Part shown: in pieces, positions 32,013 through 41,640 of the stretch
How the letters are laid out: every line of letters begins with the position of its first letter
Numbering within the stretch: position 1 is the stretch's first letter
Source of the DNA: Thermoplasmata archaeon
GTDB taxonomy: Archaea > Thermoplasmatota > Thermoplasmata > Lutacidiplasmatales > UBA184
Direction of reading: 5' to 3'
Length of the DNA stretch: 64,000 nucleotides
NCBI GenBank assembly: GCA_021828195.1
Contig: JAKASQ010000002.1
Span: 212,245 to 276,244 of the forward strand
Made by a program: the position numbers and the translations under genes
The notes under the pieces: generated by a model
The model's input: the letters and a program-made list of their open reading frames with translations, nothing else
Told to the model about the DNA's origin: nothing
Database searches by the model: none

Positions 32013-33097
32013 GCCCCGCGCTCTCGTCTCCCCGGCCGGACGATAACCTGTTCGGTCACCCGGGTCACGATCTGGTAGGCAGGATCGTCCGCGGGCAGGC
32101 GCAGTACGAGCGGCGGAACCGTGCTCTCGGGATCGATGCGGGCCGCGCGCGGACTACCGAGCCAGTTCCACGGTTCGATCAGAGCGGCGCGCGCGAGGAA
32201 GCCGCTCGACACTCGCTCCCCGAAGAGGCGGCTCGACACGTAAGCGAACTCGAGCTCCCGCCAGATCGAGGGAGCATGGAGCATCGCATTGTCCGTCCCG
32301 AGCAGGACGGAGAGCCCGAGCTTCTCCATCGTCGCGAGCGCCGGTCGCCGGCCGAACAAGGCGTTGGAGCGAGGACAGACCGCGACGCTCGTTCCCGCGT
32401 CCCGAACGGTCTCGAAATCCGCCCGAGTAGCGTGGGTCATGTGGACCAGCAGGTCCGGTCTCGGATCGAGGTAGGCATTGACCCGCTCGCGCCGCTCCTC
32501 GCTGGCGTGCAGAGCGTAGCGCTTCTTCGCGACGTGGCAGGCACGAGCTACCGAACGTCGGGTCTCGTTCGACTCCTCCCGTGCCGAGGCGAGGCCCACC
32601 CCGTCGGCGATCGCGAGCAACTCGGAGAGTTCGGCACGCTCGATCGGGCGTGCGAGCGGTCGACCGAGCGCGACGACCCGGATCCCGAGGCCCTGAGCGG
32701 CGCGACGGAGCATCCGCACCCCGGCCACGCCCTCCTCGCGGAAGTCGACGACCGCCCGGATCCCTTCCTCGACCATCCGACCAAGCGCGAGGCGCACCGC
32801 CTCACGCTTCTCCTTCGGGCCCGCTGCCGCGAGCAAGCGGAACTTGAACCCGTTCGGAGGTCCCACCATCTCCCGGAACGAGATGGCCGGCGGTTCGCGC
32901 GAGGAGACGGCATCCCCGAGATGCGTGTGGGAGTTGACGGGAGGAGGGGCCACGATCCCCCGGATCCGACGGACCCGCCCGCGCGTCGAATCCGTGCCGA
33001 TCTGGCCGATCTCGGCGATCCGTTCCCCCTCGAACCGAACGTAGGCGGCGCGCGCGCCGTCGACGTCGAAGATCGAACCCTCCACGATCAGGGACAC
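32009..33097 (-). CDS. Amidohydrolase/deaminase family protein
   Basis: Metal-dependent hydrolase of 362 residues resembling the deaminase branch (COG0402: cytosine, guanine, SAH or 5'-deoxyadenosine deaminases). Visible motifs are PPVNSHTHLGDA (metal ligands), ALHASEE, LVHMTHAT, VAVCPRSN and LLGTDNAML with the catalytic Asp. The exact substrate is not deducible. GTG 33097 is preferred to the longer frame because a TATA-like element (33119-33124) lies 25 nt upstream, so the mRNA would be leaderless. It is divergent from the PfkB kinase gene. Confidence 0.82.
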   Translation of the reverse strand: MSLIVEGSIFDVDGARAAYVRFEGERIAEIGQIGTDSTRGRVRRIRGIVAPPPVNSHTHLGDAVSSREPPAISFREMVGPPNGFKFRLLAAAGPKEKREAVRLALGRMVEEGIRAVVDFREEGVAGVRMLRRAAQGLGIRVVALGRPLARPIERAELSELLAIADGVGLASAREESNETRRSVARACHVAKKRYALHASEERRERVNAYLDPRPDLLVHMTHATRADFETVRDAGTSVAVCPRSNALFGRRPALATMEKLGLSVLLGTDNAMLHAPSIWRELEFAYVSSRLFGERVSSGFLARAALIEPWNWLGSPRAARIDPESTVPPLVLRLPADDPAYQIVTRVTEQVIVRPGRRERGA

Positions 33098-33181
33098 GTC
33101 CGCGCCACGGAGCCGCGTGATATGAAGCCCTCCTCGGGGCAAACGGCTTTGGCCCGAGCGCTTTCCCCCGTCCGAGCGCGC

Positions 33182-34087
33182 ATGGTCGTCCAACACCGCC
33201 CCGTCGACCGAGATCTCCTCGTCGTGGGGCACATCAACGTGGACCGTATCCTCTCCGTGAGTGCGTTTCCCGGCCGCGATCGCACCGTGCCCGTACTTGC
33301 GAGCCGGATCCGACTAGGAGGTACGGCGAGCAACATCGCCCGTGTCGCCGCGAGCTATGGGGTGCGAACAAGCCTGTGGAGCCGGCTCGGGGACGGCTTT
33401 CCCGTCGACTTCTGGAACCGCCTCCATGCGGATGGGATCGATCTATCGATGACGGAGCGGATTCGAGGTGCTCCGACCCCGGCGTGCTACATCGTGGAGG
33501 ATTCCCACCACGGTCAGCGGACCTTCATCGAGCAGGGTGTGATGGGAGCCGAGGCGGCGAGGGCTAAGGTCCCCGCTTCCGCGATCGCCCGGCACACCTG
33601 GATGCACCTGACGACTGGCGAGCCGGATTGGTATCTGCGCATCGCCGCGGCCGCACGAGCGGCCCACGTTCGCATCTCCTTCGATCCCGCCCAGGAGATC
33701 CATTACCGATGGGATCGCCGAAGACTGCGCGCGCTCCTCGAGCAAAGCGAGATCCTCTTCGGGAACGTCTCCGAGATCGAGCGGGCCGGAAGGATGTTGG
33801 GGCTCTCCCGGGTCGAGCGCCTGACCGAACTCGTCCCGCTCGTGATCCGGACCGAGGGTCGCAAGGGGGTGAGCGCGTTCTCCCGCGCGGGGCGTGTCCA
33901 CGTCGCCGCGGCCCGCCCGCACCGCAGGGCTACGCTCGTCGGTGCCGGGGACGCATTCCGTGGGGGATTCTACACGGCGTGGTTCGCGGGGGCCGATCTC
34001 GGTCGGTGCATCGGGGCCGGCACTCGGGCGGCGGCTCGCTGGATCGAGGGAAGCTGGGTGGACGGGTCGCACCGGCGACGCGCCTAG
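33182..34087 (+). CDS. PfkB/ribokinase-family carbohydrate or nucleoside kinase
   Basis: A 301-residue kinase. It has the N-terminal VVGHINVDRILSV and RLGGTASNIARVAASYG signatures and the C-terminal catalytic motif LVGAGDAFRGGFYTAW with the base Asp. Substrate could be ribose, a nucleoside or another sugar. ATG 33182 removes an upstream extension that overlaps the divergent gene. moeA follows 20 nt after its stop, so the two are probably in one transcript, though no shared pathway is evident. Confidence 0.88.
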   Translation: MVVQHRPVDRDLLVVGHINVDRILSVSAFPGRDRTVPVLASRIRLGGTASNIARVAASYGVRTSLWSRLGDGFPVDFWNRLHADGIDLSMTERIRGAPTPACYIVEDSHHGQRTFIEQGVMGAEAARAKVPASAIARHTWMHLTTGEPDWYLRIAAAARAAHVRISFDPAQEIHYRWDRRRLRALLEQSEILFGNVSEIERAGRMLGLSRVERLTELVPLVIRTEGRKGVSAFSRAGRVHVAAARPHRRATLVGAGDAFRGGFYTAWFAGADLGRCIGAGTRAAARWIEGSWVDGSHRRRA

Positions 34088-34107
34088 GAGAGGACGCGGC
34101 GGTGGAG

Positions 34108-35340
34108 ATGCGCGCGTTCCGGCACTTGCTCCCGATCGGGGTCGCCCAGAGTCGACTCCTGCGCGAGGCGCGCCCGATCGATCGAACGGAGCGAGTCCCA
34201 TTGGAGGCGGCGATCGGGCGGGTGGCGGCTCGAACGCTCCATGCCCCACGACCGATTCCAGCGTTCCCGCGCGCCACCTGGGACGGCTACGCCTTTCGAA
34301 GTGCCGATGTGGCACGAGCGAGCCGGACGAGCCCGGTACGCTTATCCCTCGTGGGAGAGGTGTTCGCGGAGGGACAATTCGGCCGCCGCGTGAAGCCCGG
34401 AGAGTGCGTCGCGATCGCCACCGGCGGTCGCCTTCCCGCGGGCGCCGACGCTATCGAGATCTTCGAACGGGTCCGCCGTGCCGGTGCGAACATCGTCGTG
34501 GACCGTCCCGTGACCGCGGGGTCGCGGATCGCCAAACGGGGGGAGGACATCGCCCTCGGAGCGCCGGTCGTGGGGGCCGAAGAGGTGCTGACCCCCGCCG
34601 CGATCGGCGGGATCGCCGCGATTGGGCGAGACCGGGCCGAAGTGTACGCCCGACCGGTCGTCACGATCATTCCCAACGGCAACGAGCTTCTCGCCCCGGG
34701 AGAGCGCTGGAAGGACGGCGGGATCTACGACTGCAACAATGCGACGCTGAGCGCGGTCATCCACGCCACCGGTGGGCTGCCGCGCTCCGAGCTTCCGATC
34801 GCGGACGATCCCCGAGCCATCGAGCGAGCCATCCGGTCCGCGCTCCGCCGTAGCGATCTCGTTCTCGTCACCGGCGGTAGCTCGGTCGGCGAGCGGGACT
34901 ACCTTCCCCAGATCCTTCCGCGAGTGGGGCGCGTGTTGTTCCGTGGCATCGCCGTGCGTCCGGGCAAACCCACCCTCGCTGCCGTGTGGAACGGCAAGCT
35001 CGTCGTGGCCATGCCCGGCCATCCCACGTCCTGCCTGTCGAATGCCTACTGGCTGTTGCTGCCGACGCTCCGACGGATCGCGAGGCTCCCGGGCCCGGGG
35101 TGGGAGGAGATCCGGGTGAAGCTGGCCGGGTCCCCGGATGGCCCGAGCCCGGACCTGACCACGGTCGTGCCTCTGCGCCTCGGAGCCGGGCTCGGCTATC
35201 CCACGTTCCACGACTCCCACGCCATCACGAGCCTCGCGGGGGTGGGCGCCTTCGTGATCGTGCCCCCAGGGGGAGCTCCCTTGCGGCGCGGATCCACCGT
35301 TAGCGCCCACCGTCTACTCCCGCCCCTAGGCCCGGCGTAG
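34108..35340 (+). CDS. moeA: Molybdopterin molybdenumtransferase MoeA
   Basis: Inserts molybdenum into molybdopterin in cofactor synthesis. The 410-residue product shows the MoeA domains: ATWDGYAFRSADV near the N-terminus, GECVAIATGGRLPAGADAI, the MoCF-binding fold with TIIPNGNELL, VTGGSSVGERDYL and AMPGHPTSC, and the C-terminal domain. ATG 34108 is used; GTG at 34102 is an alternative. No other molybdenum-cofactor gene is nearby. Confidence 0.93.
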   Translation: MRAFRHLLPIGVAQSRLLREARPIDRTERVPLEAAIGRVAARTLHAPRPIPAFPRATWDGYAFRSADVARASRTSPVRLSLVGEVFAEGQFGRRVKPGECVAIATGGRLPAGADAIEIFERVRRAGANIVVDRPVTAGSRIAKRGEDIALGAPVVGAEEVLTPAAIGGIAAIGRDRAEVYARPVVTIIPNGNELLAPGERWKDGGIYDCNNATLSAVIHATGGLPRSELPIADDPRAIERAIRSALRRSDLVLVTGGSSVGERDYLPQILPRVGRVLFRGIAVRPGKPTLAAVWNGKLVVAMPGHPTSCLSNAYWLLLPTLRRIARLPGPGWEEIRVKLAGSPDGPSPDLTTVVPLRLGAGLGYPTFHDSHAITSLAGVGAFVIVPPGGAPLRRGSTVSAHRLLPPLGPA

Positions 35341-35374
35341 GGACGCTCCTACATCCCCGGCCACCGGCGCGAAC

Positions 35375-35382
35375 GGTTATGC
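35375..35382 (+). promoter_or_regulatory. TATA-like box for purQ (leaderless)
   Basis: GGTTATGC is centred 26 nt before the GTG at 35405. Confidence 0.4.
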
Positions 35383-35404
35383 TCCGCCGCCCACTCGGGG
35401 GATC

Positions 35405-36235
35405 GTGTCCCGGAAGGACCTTCGGATCGCTCTCGTGTCCATCGAGGGAACCAACTGCGATCACGAGCTCCGGGTGGCGCTCGAACATCTCGGCGCCTCC
35501 CCCGAGATCGTCCATCTCAAGCAGCTCGAACGCCGTGAAGTGGAAGCTTCCGAACGCCGCATGCTCTCCGACTTCCAGATGGTCCTGTTCCCCGGAGGGT
35601 TCTCCGCAGGAGACTACGTTCGGGCCGGCGCGATCTTCGCAGCCCGGATCCGTGCATCGATCGGAAGCGACCTCGAGACGTTCATGCAGAGCGGCCGGAT
35701 CGTCGGCGGGATCTGCAACGGCTTCCAGATCCTGACGGAGCTCGGAATCCTTCCCGGCCGCGCTTCCGGAAAGCTCGGGACCCCCGAGGCGGCGCTCATC
35801 ACGAACGACTCCGGTCATTACGAGTGCCGTCCGACCTTCGTGGCTTGGGAGGGGGGCGCATTCCCCCCGCTGCGGGAGACCCCGCGCGGGGAACGATTCC
35901 TCTTTCCGTCCGGTCACGGCGAAGGGAAGCTCGTGCTCGCGGGTCGGCCCGGGGAACGCCTACGGGCCCTGGAAGAGGCCGGACAGGTCCTGTTCCGCTG
36001 GGTCGCGCCGGACGGCCGCACGGCGAGCTACCCGTGGAATCCGAACGGGTCGGAAGGCAACGTGGCCGGCCTCGTGAGCCCTCGGGGCAACGCGTTCGGA
36101 CTGATGCCCCACCCGGAGCGGGCCTTCTTCCGCGCGCAAGCTCCCGATTGGACTCGCAGCGAGGGCGCAGAGGGATTCGGGGATGGCTACCGATTCCTTG
36201 AGGCCGTCGTCGAGTACGCAGATCACCACGGCTGA
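35405..36235 (+). CDS. purQ: Phosphoribosylformylglycinamidine synthase, glutaminase subunit
   Basis: Class I glutamine amidotransferase that feeds ammonia to PurL. The 276 residues contain FPGGFSAGDYVRAG, the nucleophile GGICNGFQIL and the MPHPERA catalytic histidine-glutamate pair. It is about 50 residues longer than many PurQ, the extra length lying mostly in the middle and end. GTG 35405 is supported by a TATA-like box 26 nt upstream. It converges on the methyltransferase gene with a 28-nt gap. Confidence 0.93.
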   Translation: MSRKDLRIALVSIEGTNCDHELRVALEHLGASPEIVHLKQLERREVEASERRMLSDFQMVLFPGGFSAGDYVRAGAIFAARIRASIGSDLETFMQSGRIVGGICNGFQILTELGILPGRASGKLGTPEAALITNDSGHYECRPTFVAWEGGAFPPLRETPRGERFLFPSGHGEGKLVLAGRPGERLRALEEAGQVLFRWVAPDGRTASYPWNPNGSEGNVAGLVSPRGNAFGLMPHPERAFFRAQAPDWTRSEGAEGFGDGYRFLEAVVEYADHHG

Positions 36236-36263
36236 GCCGTCCGGATCCACGACGCACGAGCTG

Positions 36264-36869
36264 CTAGCGTCCGGGCTCGCGGCGTGGCTCCGAAGGGATG
36301 GAAAAGCGTCGTACCTCGAGGGTCTCTCCTTCCATGGAGCGGGAGACGAGGAGCTCCTCACAGCCCCCACGCGCACGCCACCGATCGATGAGCCGGCGCA
36401 TGCTCGCGGGGCGCTGGAGCGAGGACCCTACGAGGTACGCACTTCCCTGCGGCGCGAGGTGCTCGGGCAGTTCAGCGAGGATCCGTTCGGTCGTGCGCGT
36501 CCCGTCCGGCCCCCCGTCCAGGGCGAGGTTCTGCCACGGATCGGGATCCCGATCCTCGGGGAGCGTGGGGAGGTAGGGCGGATTCGCGAGGATGCGGTCG
36601 AATCGACCGAGCCCGCGCGCGAGGTCCGTGCGGACCGTCTCCAGATCGAGGTGCTCGGTCTTCGCCGATCGGCGTAGACGCCCGAGGGCGTGCGGGTTTC
36701 GATCGGTCGCGACGACCCGAGCTCCGCACCGGGCTGCGGTCAGCGCGGCGACCCCGCTCCCCGTCCCGATCTCTAGAAGGGATGTGCCGCGGGAGACCCG
36801 GGCGTAGGGGAGAAGGAGCCAGGAGTCCTCCCGAGGAGGGTAGATGGGGTCGGAAGCGGCCACGTCCAT
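36264..36869 (-). CDS. HemK/PrmC-type class I methyltransferase
   Basis: SAM-dependent methyltransferase of 201 residues. EIGTGSGVAALTAARCGARVV is motif I and LANPPYLPTLPEDRDPD carries the NPPY signature of glutamine/adenine N-methylases; PREDSWLLL near the start is typical of archaeal HemK2 relatives that methylate the release factor aRF1 with Trm112. aRF1 and Trm112 are not here, so that role is an inference. It is divergent from the NTPase gene, 67 bp away, and both face one TATA-like palindrome. Confidence 0.85.
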   Translation of the reverse strand: MDVAASDPIYPPREDSWLLLPYARVSRGTSLLEIGTGSGVAALTAARCGARVVATDRNPHALGRLRRSAKTEHLDLETVRTDLARGLGRFDRILANPPYLPTLPEDRDPDPWQNLALDGGPDGTRTTERILAELPEHLAPQGSAYLVGSSLQRPASMRRLIDRWRARGGCEELLVSRSMEGETLEVRRFSIPSEPRREPGR

Positions 36870-36909
36870 GTTCTCCGAGCGCGTGTCGCTGTGTGACGGC
36901 CCACGATGG

Positions 36910-36918
36910 CTTATTATC
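36910..36918. promoter_or_regulatory. TATA element between divergent HemK-like and NTPase genes
   Basis: The symmetric GCTTATTATC/GATAATAAGC reads as a TATA box on both strands. It is 23 nt from the NTPase ATG (leaderless) and about 45 nt from the methyltransferase ATG. Confidence 0.45.
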
Positions 36919-36936
36919 CGATTGACTGGTACCAGA

Positions 36937-37515
36937 ATGTTTGTGGAGTTATTGTCCGTGCCCCGGCGTCTCGCTGCTCCCGTAAAGATCGGTATTACCG
37001 GACTACCGGGTTCGGGGAAGACCCAGACCCTATTGCGGATCATCCAACTGCTCGAGCAGGAGGGGATCAAGGTCGGGGGCGTGGTGACCGAGCCGATCGT
37101 GGAGAAGAACCGGCGCAGAGGCTTCCAGATCACGGACTGGATGACGAAGGACCACGAGGTCTTCGCGCACGAGGACTTGAAATCCCGTGTCCGCTCCGGC
37201 CGCTACGGCATCAACGTGGCGGCGCTCGAGGGGCTGGGCACCCGGGCTCTCGCCGCGGCGCGCGAGTCGGCGGACGTCATCGTCATCGACGAGGTCGGCA
37301 AGATGGAGGTCGAGAGCGAAGTGTTCACCCAGGCGATCGTCGATACGCTCGGGACGAACAAATCGATCGTGATGACCCTGCACAAGAAGTCGCGCAACCC
37401 GCTCCTCCAGGACATCCGGCGGCGCGACGAGCTCCGCCTGCTCGAGGTGACGCCCGTGAACAAGAACCTGCTCGCGTTCAAGGTCGTCCATCTCCTGACC
37501 GGACGCGCGCACTGA
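36937..37515 (+). CDS. Nucleoside-triphosphatase (THEP1-like)
   Basis: P-loop NTPase of 192 residues resembling archaeal THEP1. Walker A GLPGSGKT (25-32), VGGVVTEPIVEKNRRRGF, a Walker B VIVIDEVGKMEVES and the later TLHKKSRNPLL are typical. The start at ATG 36937 agrees with the TATA element at 36910-36918; GTG 36958 is an alternative. The biological substrate is unknown. trm1 follows 38 nt downstream on the same strand. Confidence 0.85.
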   Translation: MFVELLSVPRRLAAPVKIGITGLPGSGKTQTLLRIIQLLEQEGIKVGGVVTEPIVEKNRRRGFQITDWMTKDHEVFAHEDLKSRVRSGRYGINVAALEGLGTRALAAARESADVIVIDEVGKMEVESEVFTQAIVDTLGTNKSIVMTLHKKSRNPLLQDIRRRDELRLLEVTPVNKNLLAFKVVHLLTGRAH

Positions 37516-37553
37516 TCCGGCGCGTCCTCCCGCACGATCCTCTCGACGGAAGC

Positions 37554-38681
37554 ATGGCGGAGGAGTTCGGGACGGTCCCATCGCGCGAAGGCGGAACCGA
37601 GCTCGCGCTCCCCCAAACGGAGCCGCATCGCGGCCCCGCGCCGCGTCAGGCGGTCTTCTACAACCCCGCGATGGCGCTCGATCGAGACATCGGAGTCGCC
37701 TTCGCGAACGCGCTCGCCGATCGGCGGGGCGCACCGTTGCGGGGCTGGGAGATGCTTTCGGCGACCGGGGTGCGAGGGCTGCGGATGGCCAACGAATCCG
37801 GGCTCTTCTCCTTCTTGCTTCAGACCGAGGCGCACCCCGAGGCGGCGGCCGTTCTCGAGGTCAACGCGGAGCGCTTCCACGCCCGGGGCGTGCTCGCGCG
37901 GGCCGGCGACGCCCGGGAGGTCCCCCCGGAGGCGCCGTTCGACTACGTCGATCTCGACCCGTACGGAACCCCGGTGCCCTTCCTCGCGACCGCGCTCGGA
38001 GCGCTCGCCCCGGGGGGGATCCTCGCGGTGACCGCCACCGACATGATGGTGCTCGCGGGAGTGCAACCCAAGGTTTGCGCGCTCCGCTACGGCGCGCGGC
38101 CGCTCCGCGGCCGGCTCGGCCCCGAGAGCGGTCTGCGGATCCTGATCAAGCACCTCGCGGAAGCGGCCCGGGCTCGGGGCCGCGTGCTCCGGCCGCTGCT
38201 CGGGTATCTTCACAACCACCACGTCCGTGCGTACGTCGAGATCGCTCCGCAACTTCCCACGACGGGCCGAGACCCCATATCGACGATCGATCCGGCCTCG
38301 TGGACGGGCCCTTCGCTCGGGAGCTCCGGGACGGTGGGTCCGATGTGGGTGGGCCCGCTCTTCGACGCCGCGCTCGTGCGCTCCATGAGAGCGCCCGCCC
38401 ACGCCGAGCATCCTCGGGAGATCGCCGCGATGCTCGCCCGGCTCGCCGAAGAGGCCGAGGTCGACCGTCCGTTCTACTACGAGTGCAACGAGCTCGCTCG
38501 AGCGTTGGGCCTCGCGCGGCCCCCGTCGTACGCTGCGATGCGCGCCGGCCTCATCGAGGCGGGCGCGCGATGCGCGCGGACGCATGCGCGCTCGGGCGCG
38601 TTCCGATCCGATGCTCCGCGCGCCCTCGTCGAGCGTGTCGCGGCCGAGGCCGGCCCGCGTCCTCCGGGGCCGAGGGACTAG
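37554..38681 (+). CDS. trm1: tRNA (guanine26-N2)-dimethyltransferase Trm1
   Basis: Methylates G26 (and sometimes G10) of tRNAs. The 375 residues include the N-terminal VFYNPAMALDRDIGVAF, SATGVRGLRMANE, VDLDPYGTPVPFL and a C-terminal domain with YYECNELARALGL. Size matches archaeal Trm1. Its TAG stop overlaps the stop codon of convergent lhr inside ACTAGT (38677-38682), so the two genes end on the same four bases. Confidence 0.94.
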   Translation: MAEEFGTVPSREGGTELALPQTEPHRGPAPRQAVFYNPAMALDRDIGVAFANALADRRGAPLRGWEMLSATGVRGLRMANESGLFSFLLQTEAHPEAAAVLEVNAERFHARGVLARAGDAREVPPEAPFDYVDLDPYGTPVPFLATALGALAPGGILAVTATDMMVLAGVQPKVCALRYGARPLRGRLGPESGLRILIKHLAEAARARGRVLRPLLGYLHNHHVRAYVEIAPQLPTTGRDPISTIDPASWTGPSLGSSGTVGPMWVGPLFDAALVRSMRAPAHAEHPREIAAMLARLAEEAEVDRPFYYECNELARALGLARPPSYAAMRAGLIEAGARCARTHARSGAFRSDAPRALVERVAAEAGPRPPGPRD

Positions 38682-41533
38682 TCCCAGAACGTCCGGGTCC
38701 GCGCGTAGTTCCGTTCCGCTCGGACGAGCTCGGTGATGAACTCGTCGTCGCTGCGGTACAGCCGCAGGAGCAGCCGGCGAGCTGTGTCCGGCCCGACCCC
38801 CCGAGCGGCGAGCGCCCAGAGCGCCCGCTGCCCGTAGTGCGCGACGAGTTCCGCCGAGGTGTAGGCCGCGCGAACGAGGACCTCCGTGTCGTGCGGAGTC
38901 GCCTTCGCTCCGCCCTTTCCCCGCGTGCGAGGCGGACCCCTGCCGGTCGCACGCCACTTGTGCTTCGCGTATCGCACCAGGCGATCGATATCCTCCGTCC
39001 GGCGTGGGGAGAGCACCGCAGAGAGCGCGCCCTTGCACAGTCGGCAAATGCTTCCTCCCTCCGTACGGTAGCGCGCCGGCGTGGTCGTGCGGATGAATCC
39101 GCAACGCAGGCAGACGAGGGTGAGGGGTTCCTGATCGAGGCGTTGACGCAACGCCTTGAGCAGCGTGGGGGGCGGAGTGTCGCTCATCACCCGCCAGCGC
39201 AGCCGCGCGATCGGCCCGTCCGAGAACGGCGAGGACGGCGCGGCCTCGATCCGGATCTTCCCATCTCGGACCGCCTCGAGGATCATCCGCGCGTGCTCGA
39301 TGTCGTACCGATCGTGCAGGGTCTTCTCCAGCGTCTCCTCTCCCAGGGGGTTCGTGCGCGACGCTTCGAGCAGTGGGTCGAGGGTCCGGAGGTCGCGCGG
39401 ATCGGCCGATCGGGGGATAACGCCGAACTTGCGCGCGACCGTGACGAACACCCAGCGGTAGTCGAGCCCCGAGGGAACGATCCGCTCGATCAACGGCTCG
39501 AGCGCCTCGGGCGGTAGCGCGAAGGCATCCCGCAAGGTCGCCGGATCGACGGCGACCGGCATCTCCAGGACGAACCACGTCGGTTCGACCGATGCGACCT
39601 CGACCCGGGCTCCGAGGCGGTCGGTCAGCGTTGCGGCCGTCGCGACGGCGAGGGTCTCGTTCGTGCGCGTGCCAAAGCACGCGCCGAACAGCGCGACGCG
39701 AGCCCGGGAGGTCACCGTCACGCGCGTATCGTCCGGGATCGCATCGAGCGGGGCGGCGCCTTCCCGACGGACGGCGAGACCCACCCGGTCCTGCGGGGAA
39801 ATCGGGTACTCCTCGAAGTTGCCGATGCGTCGCAGGCGACCGATCTCCTGGGCCACGTCGAACGGTACAGGGATGTCCTCTCCCGCCCAGCGCGGCTCCT
39901 GGCCGATCTCGTTGACGGACTCCACGAGCAGCTCTCCCTCGCGGTGCTCGACGACCTTCCACGTTCGGCCGTGGAGCAGGAATATCTCCGCGGGCTGAGC
40001 TAGGATCTGGGTCAGGACGAACCGCTCGTCGAGCGTACCGATGAGCTTGCGGGTCGCGAGGTCGCGGAGGCGGTAGGTCCGCTCGTCCGGGATCAGGGAG
40101 AGGGTGGAGTAGAACCGGTCGAGGGTGCCGCGGCCGGGCCGAATCTGCGAGCCGGCCGCGCGGGCGAGGCCGAGGCCCTCCAGGTAGACGATGAGCGTCT
40201 CCCATTCGATGTCCGAGAGCTCGGAGGCCGGAGCGGCCCGGCGGAGGAGCGCGATCAGCTGGGCCTTCTCGACCGCTCCGTCGGCCCGAAGCGCAGCGAC
40301 CAGCTGTTGCGCGACGGCCAGGCGGTTGCGGGTTCGCCATCGGGTCGGTTCGACCACCCCCGCCCGTGCCCGGCGCGCGAGGATCGCGGCCTCCTCCAGA
40401 TCATCCAGATCCAGGCACAGGACGGTTCCCTGGATCGTCCGATCGAGCCGATGGCCCGAGCGACCGACCCTCTGAACAAGCCGGCCGGCCTGGTGGGGCG
40501 AGCCGAACTGAACCACATGGTCGACCTCGCCGACATCGATGCCGAGCTCGAGGGAAGAGGTGGCGACGAGCGCGCGAAGCTCGCCGCCGCGGAACTGTCG
40601 CTCTGCCTCCTCGCGGACCTCGCGCGAGAGCGAGCCGTGGTGCACGGAGATGGCGAGGTCCGGGGCGAGGCGGTTCAACCGAGCCCCAAGCCCCTCCGCG
40701 GTTGGACGCGTGTTGACGAAGACGAGCGTGGTCCGGTGCGCCCGGATCTCCTCTTCCAGGGCTCGTAGCGCGGGCAGGAGCACGTCGTCGGCCTTCAGCT
40801 CCTCGACCAGCGCCGCGTCGAGCGGAGGGAGATCCGTGCGCGGACGTCGGGCCTCGAGCACGAGCTCGCGGGGACGTCCCGCGGACCGCACCTCGACCCG
40901 GCGTGGGGCGGGGGAGAGGAACCGCGCGACCTCCTCCGGGTTGCCGATCGTAGCGGAGAGGCCGACCCGTCGGACGGGGCGACCGACCCAGGCGTCGAGC
41001 CGTTCGAGCGTCAGCGCCAGTTGCGCCCCTCGATCGGATGGAGCGAGCTCGTGGACCTCGTCGATGACGACCGTACGGACCTGCTTCAGGGTCTGGCGCA
41101 GTCGGCTGCCGACCAACAGGAGCTGGAGCGTCTCGGGGGTCGTGAGCAGTAGGTCCGGCGGCTTGCGGGATTGGGCCGTGCGTTGCGAGGTCGACGTGTC
41201 TCCGTGGCGCACGGCGGCGCGCAGGCCGACATCCCCCGCGAGCCCCACGAGCCGGTGTTCGAGGTCCCGGTTGAGTGCGCGCAACGGGGTGACGTACAAC
41301 AGGCTCACCGGAGGGGACGGATCGCGAAGTTGGAGCGAGAGCAGAGGCAGCAGCGCCGCCTCGGTCTTTCCGCTCCCCGTCGGGGAGAGGAGGAGGGCGT
41401 CGGAGTCGGTGTGCAATAGCGGGAGGGCGAGGCGCTGGATCTCGGTGAGTTCCCGAATGCCCCGCCGCGCGGCCGCCTCGACCAAGCGGGGGTCGAGAAG
41501 GTCCAACGCGGAGAGGGTCTCGGAGGCGTTCAT
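38678..41533 (-). CDS. lhr: Lhr-type DEAD/H-box helicase
   Basis: Large superfamily-2 helicase of 951 residues. Motif I LSPTGSGKTEAA, Ib TPLRALNRDLEHRL, II IDEVHEL, III GLSATIGNP, IV VFVNTRPTAEGL, V TSSLELGIDVG and VI RLVQRVGRSGHR are all present; the winged-helix and Lhr core domains follow. Near the C-terminus CLRCGF and CRLCKG form a probable zinc-binding site, and the end has a helix-hairpin-helix-like GVGPDTARRLL. Archaeal Lhr proteins act in DNA repair and fork processing. ATG 41533 is preferred to the much longer upstream frame that overlaps larE. Confidence 0.92.
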   Translation of the reverse strand: MNASETLSALDLLDPRLVEAAARRGIRELTEIQRLALPLLHTDSDALLLSPTGSGKTEAALLPLLSLQLRDPSPPVSLLYVTPLRALNRDLEHRLVGLAGDVGLRAAVRHGDTSTSQRTAQSRKPPDLLLTTPETLQLLLVGSRLRQTLKQVRTVVIDEVHELAPSDRGAQLALTLERLDAWVGRPVRRVGLSATIGNPEEVARFLSPAPRRVEVRSAGRPRELVLEARRPRTDLPPLDAALVEELKADDVLLPALRALEEEIRAHRTTLVFVNTRPTAEGLGARLNRLAPDLAISVHHGSLSREVREEAERQFRGGELRALVATSSLELGIDVGEVDHVVQFGSPHQAGRLVQRVGRSGHRLDRTIQGTVLCLDLDDLEEAAILARRARAGVVEPTRWRTRNRLAVAQQLVAALRADGAVEKAQLIALLRRAAPASELSDIEWETLIVYLEGLGLARAAGSQIRPGRGTLDRFYSTLSLIPDERTYRLRDLATRKLIGTLDERFVLTQILAQPAEIFLLHGRTWKVVEHREGELLVESVNEIGQEPRWAGEDIPVPFDVAQEIGRLRRIGNFEEYPISPQDRVGLAVRREGAAPLDAIPDDTRVTVTSRARVALFGACFGTRTNETLAVATAATLTDRLGARVEVASVEPTWFVLEMPVAVDPATLRDAFALPPEALEPLIERIVPSGLDYRWVFVTVARKFGVIPRSADPRDLRTLDPLLEASRTNPLGEETLEKTLHDRYDIEHARMILEAVRDGKIRIEAAPSSPFSDGPIARLRWRVMSDTPPPTLLKALRQRLDQEPLTLVCLRCGFIRTTTPARYRTEGGSICRLCKGALSAVLSPRRTEDIDRLVRYAKHKWRATGRGPPRTRGKGGAKATPHDTEVLVRAAYTSAELVAHYGQRALWALAARGVGPDTARRLLLRLYRSDDEFITELVRAERNYARTRTFWD

Positions 41534-41640
41534 CGCCGATCGGGATCGAAGGGGGCGTGCGGGGAAAGGCGTGGCGGGGGGACCGGAGCGTCGGGCTTGG
41601 CAACCGTTTTTGCGGTCAGCGGCTTCCGCCGGCTCCTTCG

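Noticed and set aside
37203..40340. 1045-codon minus-strand frame
   Set aside because: Overlaps trm1, the NTPase and lhr in the wrong frame; no recognisable domain; typical shadow of G+C-rich coding DNA.
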